Source: a virus. Taken from it: DNA of 24,286 nucleotides. The translations under genes and the position numbers were made by a program. The DNA lies in the IMG/VR virus record IMGVR_UViG_3300042197_001004, positions 1 through 24,286 of that record. One strand, 5' to 3'. Shown in pieces: positions 19,091 through 24,286 of the stretch (position 1 is the stretch's first letter; each line of letters opens with the position of its first letter). Under the pieces are notes generated by a model. It did not search any database. It had not been told where the DNA came from and was given only the letters and a program-made list of their open reading frames with translations.

Positions 19091-20156
19091 ATTCCACATT
19101 GTGGCCCTACCTCATACACAAGTAACTAAAGCATTTAGTTCCTGTGCTTATACCGAAAAGACCTTAGAGTTTTGTAACATGATGACTTCTCTTGGTCATG
19201 AGACATATCTCTATGCTTCTGGGCCAGGTACTGAGGCAAAAGTAAAAGAATTTATTTCATGTCTATCAGAACAAAATAGATTAGATGCAGTTGGAGATAG
19301 GCACTACACATCAGCATCCTTTGATAATTCCCTTCCGCATTGGAGAAGTTTTAATAGTAAAGTAATACAGGAAATGAATAAAAGATTAGAGCAAAAAGAC
19401 TTCATCTGTTTGATAGGTGGAACAGCACAACAACCTATATCAGATGTATTTCCATCTCACCTGTCTGTTGAGTACGGCATAGGATATGCTGGAGTATTTG
19501 CTAAATACAAAGTCTTTGAATCTAATACTTGGAGATCAGCAGTGGCTGCTCAATACAGAAATGCAGCAGATATAGATATTAATTTCTTTGACACAGTTAT
19601 TAACGGATATTACAATGTTGAGAACTTTCCACCAGATTTTAATGTAGATCCATATTTCCAAGATTATTATTTATATATGGGTAGAATGACGCAACGCAAA
19701 GGTGTGGACATAGCCAGTCAAGCCTGTGAAGCAGCAGGAGTTAAATTAATCATGGCTGGTTCTGGAGACTACATTCCTAAGTATGGAGAATATATTGGTG
19801 AGGTTAAGGCAGAAGATAGGGCAAGATTATTTGCAGGAGCAATTGCTACCTTTACACCTACGATATATCAGGAACCTTTCTGTAATGTCCATATCCAGTC
19901 TATGGCCATGGGAACGCCTGTCATAACAACTGATATGGGTATCTTCACAGAAACCGTCCAAAACGGCTTTAATGGCTTTAGATGCAATACTCTGAAGGAG
20001 TTTATAAAAGCGACGGCAGATGTAAGAAGCCTTGATCCAAGAGCAATAGCCATAGATACATATAAGAAATATTCTACAGATATGATTAGATATAAATATG
20101 ATGCTTATTTTAAGAGATTATTGACCTTGTGGGATAAGGGCTGGTATTCAGTTTGA
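19074..20156 (+). CDS. GT4-family glycosyltransferase
   Basis: I take ATG 19074, giving MVVIIRFHIVALPHTQVTKA, the usual beginning of a GT-B N-terminal domain; ATG 19050 would add eight residues. The 360-residue product has the GT4 C-terminal domain: YLYMGRMTQRKGVDIASQAC, KLIMAGSGDY, then the E-x7-E-type region ATFTPTIYQEPFCNVHIQSM and AMGTPVITTDMGIFTE. It transfers a sugar from a nucleotide donor with retention. It is outside the main glycan cluster and follows early-type genes, so it could modify phage DNA or host surface, or extend the same glycan. The substrate cannot be told. It ends just before promoter P4. Confidence 0.85.
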   Translation: MVVIIRFHIVALPHTQVTKAFSSCAYTEKTLEFCNMMTSLGHETYLYASGPGTEAKVKEFISCLSEQNRLDAVGDRHYTSASFDNSLPHWRSFNSKVIQEMNKRLEQKDFICLIGGTAQQPISDVFPSHLSVEYGIGYAGVFAKYKVFESNTWRSAVAAQYRNAADIDINFFDTVINGYYNVENFPPDFNVDPYFQDYYLYMGRMTQRKGVDIASQACEAAGVKLIMAGSGDYIPKYGEYIGEVKAEDRARLFAGAIATFTPTIYQEPFCNVHIQSMAMGTPVITTDMGIFTETVQNGFNGFRCNTLKEFIKATADVRSLDPRAIAIDTYKKYSTDMIRYKYDAYFKRLLTLWDKGWYSV

Positions 20157-20181
20157 CACCTTAAAAAAGGTATGCTATACT
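20153..20181 (+). promoter_or_regulatory. Promoter P4 (TTGACA-17-TGcTATACT)
   Basis: TTGACA at 20153-20158, spacer of 17 bases, TGC plus TATACT at 20176-20181. It overlaps the stop region of the glycosyltransferase and drives the HNH/zinc-ribbon operon. Start expected near 20188. Confidence 0.82.
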
Positions 20182-20188
20182 TATGTTA

Positions 20189-20206
20189 TACAGTTGAAAG
20201 ACTGTA
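20189..20206 (+). promoter_or_regulatory. Perfect 6-bp dyad TACAGT-N6-ACTGTA at the P4 start
   Basis: TACAGT (20189-20194) and ACTGTA (20201-20206) are exact inverted repeats with a six-base centre TGAAAG. It starts at about +1 of P4. It could be an operator for a repressor dimer or a 5' hairpin that protects the mRNA. Only one copy was seen. Confidence 0.55.
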
Positions 20207-20231
20207 AATACGAGAAATCAGGAGAAATAAA

Positions 20232-20534
20232 ATGCCAGGTAGTAAGATTAGGAAAATGTGTGGTTGTGGAAAGCCTACCATGCAACATGGAATAAATGGT
20301 AAGGGTCAAGTTACCTATAAATCAACTTGTGCTAAATGTAGATATGAAGCAAGAAAACAGAAAAAAGATAACTGTGAAAATTGCGGGATTAGCAAAAAAG
20401 TTGCTGCATTAGAAATAGATCACATAGATGGTAATAGAAGAAATAACGATAACAAGAATTTACAAACACTTTGCACAAAATGTCATATTGCAAAGACCTT
20501 AAAGAATAAGGATAATCAAAAAAGATATGAATAA
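20232..20534 (+). CDS. HNH endonuclease, early-region copy
   Basis: AGGAG at 20220-20224 is seven bases from ATG 20232. The 100-residue product has four CxxC-type pairs: CGCGKPT, CAKC, CENCG and CTKC. Its HNH core is ALEIDHIDGNRRNNDNKNLQ then TLCTKCHIAK, with the D-H, N and H of the beta-beta-alpha-metal fold. Free-standing HNH proteins of this size nick or cut DNA, as homing enzymes or helpers. Its location first in an operon under a strong promoter suggests an early role. No intron or interrupted gene is seen around it, so a homing function is only one possibility. Confidence 0.82.
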   Translation: MPGSKIRKMCGCGKPTMQHGINGKGQVTYKSTCAKCRYEARKQKKDNCENCGISKKVAALEIDHIDGNRRNNDNKNLQTLCTKCHIAKTLKNKDNQKRYE

Positions 20535-20781
20535 GACATGCATTAAATGTAAATTAGAAAAGCCAGTATCTGAATATTATAAGAGTAAGCCTTTAAGAAA
20601 GACAGATGATGGATATGATTATTACTGCAAGAAATGTCGTAATTGGTCATTAAAAAAGACTTACCATACAAATAAGGTAAAATGTACAGTAGATGGCTGC
20701 AACAAGCCAAACTATGCTCTTCAAACATGTAAGGTTCATTACAATAAGAAGAGAAGAGAACAAAAACGAGCGAGCAAATGA
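20527..20781 (+). CDS. Zinc-binding protein (two Cys clusters)
   Basis: Overlaps the HNH gene by eight bases. The 84-residue product has a first ribbon (TCIKCKLEKPVSEYYKSKPL, then YYCKKCRNWSLKK) and a second cluster CTVDGCNKPNYALQTCKVHY followed by a basic tail. The second string (C-x4-CNKPNYA-x3-C-x2-HY) is common in phage and HNH-associated zinc modules. It lacks HNH catalytic residues, so it probably binds nucleic acid or a partner. It could be a split relative of HNH nucleases; the operon context with one supports joint use. Confidence 0.7.
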   Translation: MNKTCIKCKLEKPVSEYYKSKPLRKTDDGYDYYCKKCRNWSLKKTYHTNKVKCTVDGCNKPNYALQTCKVHYNKKRREQKRASK

Positions 20782-20782
20782 A

Positions 20783-21169
20783 ATGGATAAAAGAGTTTGT
20801 ATCAAGTGTAGCATTGCGTATCCGCTACAGGAAAAATACTTTGATCTTGCTCATGGCTCAAAGACAAGGTATCTTACCAAGTGTAGAGAATGTATCAGAG
20901 AGTATCAAGAAGAATACAGAAGCAAAAAACGAGAAGAAGAATCAGGGGAAATAATGTACGAGATAAAAGAAGTACCAGATTCAGTAAAGAAGCGTAATTT
21001 GGTTAAGGCTATTAATCATATTCATTTGCAAGCGTTTGGAGAACAATTAATGGAAGATATCTATTGGTGCAAGAAGGACGACTGTGTTCAGATAACTGAC
21101 AACATCTGCGGTAAATGTGATAAGACCATGGAAAAGATTGGCTTCGTAGATTACAATGAGGACAAGTAA
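20783..21169 (+). CDS. Zinc-ribbon protein with second Cys cluster
   Basis: ATG 20783 follows the previous stop by one base; the upstream open frame is a shadow. The 128-residue product starts MDKRVCIKCSIAYPLQEKYF, then YLTKCRECIREYQEEYRSKK: the same CxKC-x..-CREC ribbon as in the preceding gene, suggesting common origin. After a charged helical linker an internal second cluster, WCKKDDCVQ and ICGKCDKT, forms another zinc site. A nucleic-acid binding or scaffold function is likely. Its stop touches ATG 21170. No catalytic motif is seen. Confidence 0.68.
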   Translation: MDKRVCIKCSIAYPLQEKYFDLAHGSKTRYLTKCRECIREYQEEYRSKKREEESGEIMYEIKEVPDSVKKRNLVKAINHIHLQAFGEQLMEDIYWCKKDDCVQITDNICGKCDKTMEKIGFVDYNEDK

Positions 21170-21442
21170 ATGACTACATGGGAAGTAGCATGGTTAATTA
21201 CAGCAGTACTTGGTGCATTTATTGCTGGACGAAGTGTTTTAATTTGGGGAACGCTTACATATCTTATGGGTTGGCCAGTTGTTGTTCTTTTGCTTGCACT
21301 TGGATTTAAGCCAAAAGCATGGGAACGCAGAGGCGAAAAACTACAATCTTTAGTAGATAAGTTAGATAACATGTCAAAGCCAGAAGAATACAAAGACTTT
21401 GATACAGTTGATGACTTGATGAAACAATTAGATAATAAATAG
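21170..21442 (+). CDS. Small two-span membrane protein with helical tail
   Basis: ATG 21170 follows the stop directly. The 90-residue protein has two hydrophobic segments, WEVAWLITAVLGAFIAG and IWGTLTYLMGWPVVVLLLAL, then a cytoplasmic-type tail (KAWERRGEKLQSLVDKLDNM, KDFDTVDDLMKQLDN) likely helical. The pattern is not that of the lysis holins; it could anchor replication or exclusion factors to the membrane. It lies between zinc proteins and the Zn/HTH protein in the P4 operon. Its family is unknown. Confidence 0.66.
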   Translation: MTTWEVAWLITAVLGAFIAGRSVLIWGTLTYLMGWPVVVLLLALGFKPKAWERRGEKLQSLVDKLDNMSKPEEYKDFDTVDDLMKQLDNK

Positions 21443-21450
21443 GGGTAAGC

Positions 21451-22206
21451 GTGGAATGTCAATTATGTCAGCATCATGCAAGAGATGAACAATATCTCTG
21501 CAAACGATGTGAGTCTACATTAAGAGAGCAACTCTCTGACATTCCAACCCTGCAATCAGAAGCAAAAGGTTTCCTGGTTCCAGGTAGAACTGGGTCAGGA
21601 TCTCGCAATTCTGAAAGGTCATTAGGATTTAATGTGGCAGCAATGGATTATTCTACAGCAGTAGAGACTCTACCTATGCTACATAAATATGAAGCCTGGA
21701 TCAGAAAAGCAAGAAATCTAACACCACCAGCCCTGCTAAGACGAGAGCCAAGTACTGAGGCAGAAGTCGCTGCAACGACTCAGTTCCACATTACTCATTT
21801 AGGCTGGACTCTTAAGCAGGACTGGATTGGTGATTTTGCCAGGGATGTAAAAGTAATCCACTCTAAAGGACTATCAGTAACTAAATCCTTTATAGAAACT
21901 ACCAGAAGAATACCATGCCCTACAGATGGCTGTAAGAATAGGGTTGCTATAGATATTGAGAATATCTTGGCTGATGTATTTTGTCTGAAATGTAAGGGTT
22001 CTTGGACATTGTATAGACTACTACAATTGGCTATGAATAACCCAGATAAAAGGTTTTGGTTAGATATTGAGGCTATTTGTCTGTGGTTAAATATGACCAA
22101 GAGAGAGGTCTTGAAGGTAGTAGATACCTATGATATCCCTAAACGCAATGGGCTATATGACCTATCTGCTATCGTAAAGGTAAGGAATGAAGTTGCGAGT
22201 TTTTAG
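21451..22206 (+). CDS. Zinc-finger and helix-turn-helix DNA-binding protein
   Basis: GTG 21451 is preceded by AGGGG (21441-21445) at five bases. The 251-residue protein begins with a zinc ribbon, ECQLCQHHARDEQYLCKRCE. A long helical middle follows (DYSTAVETLPMLHKYEAWIR). A second ribbon is IPCPTDGCKNRVAI with VFCLKCKGSW. The end, LDIEAICLWLNMTKREVLKV then DIPKRNGLYDLSAIVKVR, looks like a winged or MerR-like helix-turn-helix. Actinophages commonly carry such combined proteins. Likely a DNA-binding regulator, perhaps of early transcription. Promoter P5 starts within its last codons. Confidence 0.75.
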   Translation: MECQLCQHHARDEQYLCKRCESTLREQLSDIPTLQSEAKGFLVPGRTGSGSRNSERSLGFNVAAMDYSTAVETLPMLHKYEAWIRKARNLTPPALLRREPSTEAEVAATTQFHITHLGWTLKQDWIGDFARDVKVIHSKGLSVTKSFIETTRRIPCPTDGCKNRVAIDIENILADVFCLKCKGSWTLYRLLQLAMNNPDKRFWLDIEAICLWLNMTKREVLKVVDTYDIPKRNGLYDLSAIVKVRNEVASF

Positions 22207-22221
22207 TTTATAGTGTATAAT
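22193..22221 (+). promoter_or_regulatory. Promoter P5 (TTGCGA-17-TATAAT)
   Basis: TTGCGA at 22193-22198, spacer of 17 bases, perfect TATAAT at 22216-22221. It overlaps the end of the Zn/HTH gene. Start expected near 22228; the 70-base leader has a short hairpin CTACC/GGTAG (22242-22262). It drives the small gene at 22300 and the HNH gene. Confidence 0.7.
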
Positions 22222-22299
22222 GATAAGCGATAGTGCAGAGCCTACCCAAAATCTGGCGGTAGAGATAAAGATAGCCAATAATACCAATAAAGGAATACT

Positions 22300-22530
22300 A
22301 TGTATAATATGCATCTAATTGTAGGTCCTGCTCAAGTACATATTGAAACAGATGAGAAGTTATCATTTGATGGTGTTGAGTCTCTATTAAATAGAGGAAC
22401 ACTAACAGCATTAACATTACTCAATGCACACATGGCTGCTATGTTTAAGTATGATCAAGCCCTGGATGGGGATCATGATTGTGAACAATGTGAAATAGAA
22501 AATAATAATATTAATAATGAATTAGAGTAG
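22300..22530 (+). CDS. Small acidic hypothetical protein with Cys pair
   Basis: AAAGGAA at 22288-22294 precedes the ATG by five bases. The 76-residue product starts MYNMHLIVGPAQVHIETDEK, has a helical middle (RGTLTALTLLNAHMAAMFKY) and a very acidic end with DHDCEQCEIENNNINNELE. The end holds a CxxC pair and resembles the acidic Cys tail of the protein at 18947. No domain is recognised. It may be a DNA mimic or regulator, but this is not evident. It is the first gene after P5. Confidence 0.6.
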   Translation: MYNMHLIVGPAQVHIETDEKLSFDGVESLLNRGTLTALTLLNAHMAAMFKYDQALDGDHDCEQCEIENNNINNELE

Positions 22531-22542
22531 GGTGGGTGGCAC

Positions 22543-22845
22543 ATGCCCAAGAAGTTTCTGTCACCATGTTTGTATTGTAATGTTATCTCCAGGGGTAGTG
22601 TATGCAAGGAGTGTCTGAATGCAATACAATCAAGAGATCCAAAGCGTAGAGAAAGAAATAAAAAATACGACCATGAGTGGAATAAGATAAGTAAAATTGC
22701 CAGGCAGATACAGCCATGGTGTAGTAGGTGCGGAAGTAAAAATGATTTGACTGCCGACCATATACTAAGTTTGGCAAATGGCGGAAGTAATATTATTGAG
22801 AATGTCATGGTTCTTTGTCGCAAGTGTAACTCATCTAAGAAATAA
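22543..22845 (+). CDS. HNH endonuclease, terminase-adjacent copy
   Basis: The 100-residue product has a first ribbon (SPCLYCNVISRGSVCKEC), a basic helical segment (RDPKRRERNKKYDHEWNKIS), and the HNH core WCSRCGSKNDLTADHILSLA, NGGSNIIENVMVLCRKCNSS. These supply the DH, N and H/N with a CxxC zinc site. HNH genes just upstream of terminases are known to cooperate with the terminase in cutting packaged DNA (HK97-type). Its position, followed by a terminator and the small terminase, supports that role. GGGTGGG at 22530-22536 is the likely binding site. Confidence 0.85.
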   Translation: MPKKFLSPCLYCNVISRGSVCKECLNAIQSRDPKRRERNKKYDHEWNKISKIARQIQPWCSRCGSKNDLTADHILSLANGGSNIIENVMVLCRKCNSSKK

Positions 22846-22874
22846 TAAATATAATTAATTTAAAATAAACACTT

Positions 22875-22921
22875 CCATACCTGGCACCTGCGGTGGCAAA
22901 TTCCCGTATGGGTCTTTTTTT
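22875..22921 (+). terminator. Rho-independent terminator after the HNH gene
   Basis: CCATAC (22875-22880) pairs with GTATGG (22906-22911), and inside it CACC/GGTG forms a second short stem around TGC. TCT and a run of seven T (22915-22921) follow. It separates the early operon from the packaging genes. Confidence 0.75.
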
Positions 22922-23038
22922 ACGCTCAAAAACTACAGCAGAACCCTGGCTGCCCTGTTCCGTATCTCTCTGCGATATTATAGAAACAGGATAAATAGAA
23001 TTAATTACGCAAAATGGACATTGGAGAATGGAAAAAAT
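22922..23038 (+). other. Non-coding region before the small terminase; possible packaging site
   Basis: These 117 bases hold no good ORF. CAGC/GCTG arms flank AGAACCCTG near 22936-22952, and CCTGTT (22954-22959) with AACAGG (22985-22990) forms a separate 6-bp dyad. A position just before the small terminase is where cos or pac sites often lie. No known cos motif was recognised, and no strong promoter was seen. Confidence 0.35.
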
Positions 23039-23557
23039 ATGAATGTTGGAAGGCCACCAAAACCAACGGAACTTAAAAGATTATTGGGCAATCCTGGTCA
23101 AAGACCCTTGCCTGATTTAAATAACATTACGCATTTGCCCATGGCAAAAGAAATTCCTGCGTATCCTGATACTCTTGGCGAGCAAGGAAAAAAACTTTGG
23201 GATCGTGCTTGGGCTATGGCGATTACATGGTTGTCACCAGTAAGCGATATTGATACAATTAGTAATGCGTCTTTCTTGGCTGATGCTTCAGAGGCAGCAC
23301 GAAATAAATATATGGCTACTCTGGACAATGCAGATGCGAAAGCGTATGTTGCGATTAATAAAGCCTACACTGATGCGTTAGCATCTCTTGGCTTTGATCC
23401 TATCTCACGATCTCGTCTTGGAGTTGCAGAAGTCAGAGCAGCAACTTCTTTGGATTTACTTTTGGAAAGAAGGCAGAATCGTGCCAAGGCCTTAGAGCCT
23501 GAAACGATAATCATAGAAAATGGGGCAATAAACAATAATGAAACAAATAGCAATTAA
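23039..23557 (+). CDS. terS: Terminase small subunit (P27 family)
   Basis: ATG 23039 gives MNVGRPPKPTELKRLLGNPG, the classic start of P27-type small terminases; a TTG at 23021 would add six residues. The 172-residue product continues RPLPDLNNI, then LGEQGKKLWDRAWAMAITWL and helices with EAARNKYMATLDNADAKAY, and FDPISRSRLGVAEVRAATSL. It should bind the packaging site and load the large subunit. The large terminase is not the next gene: an S1-domain gene overlaps its end by 20 bases. The large subunit presumably lies beyond the window. Confidence 0.85.
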   Translation: MNVGRPPKPTELKRLLGNPGQRPLPDLNNITHLPMAKEIPAYPDTLGEQGKKLWDRAWAMAITWLSPVSDIDTISNASFLADASEAARNKYMATLDNADAKAYVAINKAYTDALASLGFDPISRSRLGVAEVRAATSLDLLLERRQNRAKALEPETIIIENGAINNNETNSN

Positions 23558-24286
23558 CGATGTAGAGGACTTTATGGCAGCCATTGATGCGTCTATGAAA
23601 ACGCACAAGTCTGGCGATGTAGTCAAAGGCATTATAGTCCAAATAGATCGTGATGGAGCCTTAGTAGATATTAGCGGAAAGACAGAAGCCTTTATTCCTA
23701 AGAGTGAAATTAGCACTCGTAAGAATATTATAATTGAGGAAGTAATTCAAATTGGGCAGGAAATTGAAGCGGTAGTTATAGCAAAGAACAATGAAGAAGA
23801 CCAATATATATTATCCCTAAAACAGAATGAAGTAGAGTCTATTTGGAATGATATCCAAAATAGATTTGAATCATCTATACCTATTATGGGTAAAGTAGTC
23901 AAAATTGTTAAAGGTGGATTAATTGTTGATATTGGCGTTAAGGCCTTTTTGCCTGGTTCATTAATTGATGTAAATAGGGTAACAAATTTTGAGGCATATG
24001 TAGGCCATGAAGCCGAATTTATTATTAACTCAATTGATAGGGCTAAAGGAAGTATAGTTCTAAATCGCCGAGCACTTATTGAGCAAATGCAAAAAGAAGA
24101 CAAACAAATTGAATTTGCCAAATTAGCAGTAGGTCAAATACATAAAGGCTTAGTATCAGGTATTGCTGAATATGGTGTCTTTATTGAAATTGGTCTGCTC
24201 GCTGGACTTGTTCATAAAACTAAGATGGGTGAATTAACGCCTGATCAATTTACTGTTGGTCAAGAAGTAGAAGTTGAAATTATAGA
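23538..24286 (+). CDS. rpsA: Ribosomal protein S1-like (three or more S1 domains), 3' partial
   Basis: ATG 23538 lies within the end of the terminase gene; the frame is open to the window edge (249 full codons). Three OB-fold S1 motifs are clear. Domain 1, residues about 25-95, has GDVVKGIIVQIDRDGALVDI and AFIPKSE. Domain 2, about 112-178, has GKVVKIVKGGLIVDIGVKAF, LPGS, and ends VLNRRALIE. Domain 3, from about 198, has VGQIHKGLVSGIAEYGVFIE. The domain 1-2 strings AFIPKSE/AFLPGS and LNRRAL are those of bS1 proteins. S1 binds mRNA upstream of the start and helps it enter the 30S subunit. Aquatic phages are known to carry bS1 genes; the effect on host translation is inferred. Confidence 0.85.
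   Translation, partial: MKQIAINDVEDFMAAIDASMKTHKSGDVVKGIIVQIDRDGALVDISGKTEAFIPKSEISTRKNIIIEEVIQIGQEIEAVVIAKNNEEDQYILSLKQNEVESIWNDIQNRFESSIPIMGKVVKIVKGGLIVDIGVKAFLPGSLIDVNRVTNFEAYVGHEAEFIINSIDRAKGSIVLNRRALIEQMQKEDKQIEFAKLAVGQIHKGLVSGIAEYGVFIEIGLLAGLVHKTKMGELTPDQFTVGQEVEVEII

Overview
The window is a stretch of a tailed-phage (siphovirus-type Caudoviricetes) genome. All recognisable genes lie on the + strand, are tightly packed and AT-rich, and mostly begin with AAGGAG-type ribosome binding sites or ATGA/TAATG stop-start overlaps. The tail genes (tube protein type, tape-measure C-terminus, minor tail protein), the small holin and the P27-type small terminase resemble those of actinobacteriophages. 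The small lipoprotein, the two-span membrane protein and several genes of unknown function recall aquatic phages such as cyanophages. An uncultured aquatic phage of a low-GC actinobacterium is the best guess, but the host is an inference. The first gene is cut at its 5' end and the last at its 3' end. Small terminase lies near the right edge and head-tail connector genes at the left edge, so the large terminase, portal and capsid genes probably lie outside the window on a circularly permuted map.

Layout. (1) 1-7766: connector, tail terminator-like protein, two tandem paralogous tail-tube proteins, tail assembly chaperone with a CCCAAAT -1 frameshift, an unassigned protein, tape measure, minor tail protein and a fibre/baseplate protein. 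(2) 7787-8398: a protein made mostly of Ala-Pro repeats with a 12-cysteine C-terminal domain. (3) 8445-15337: a chain of overlapping genes for a Zn-ribbon protein, two 2-oxoglutarate/Fe(II) (prolyl-hydroxylase-like) oxygenases, two fucosyltransferase-like enzymes, a 25-residue basic peptide, an SGNH hydrolase, an O-carbamoyltransferase and a GDP-mannose-epimerase-like SDR. (4) 15334-16686: lysis module with membrane proteins, lipoprotein, M15 peptidase endolysin and holin. (5) 16667-17744: an RNA-rich kilobase with three promoters, two compact small-RNA candidates and a structured leader, interrupted by a membrane-anchored lytic transglycosylase that has no canonical start codon. (6) 17745-22845: early-type small genes, a GT4 glycosyltransferase, two HNH nucleases, zinc-ribbon proteins and a Zn/HTH protein, with two more promoters. 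(7) 22875-24286: terminator, putative packaging region, small terminase, and a phage-encoded ribosomal protein S1 with at least three S1 domains.

The most exciting possibility is that regions 2 and 3 form one system. The Ala-Pro repeats look like the glycomodules of plant hydroxyproline-rich glycoproteins. Immediately downstream lie two prolyl-hydroxylase-like oxygenases, O-fucosyltransferase-like enzymes and enzymes able to make and carbamoylate an unusual GDP-derived sugar. This would be a viral pathway that hydroxylates and glycosylates its own tail fibre. A second theme is control of translation: a small-RNA candidate displays anti-Shine-Dalgarno-like CCUCC and UCCC loops, and the phage carries its own S1 protein, which in bacteria helps mRNAs bind the ribosome. 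Both ideas are inferences from sequence and gene order.
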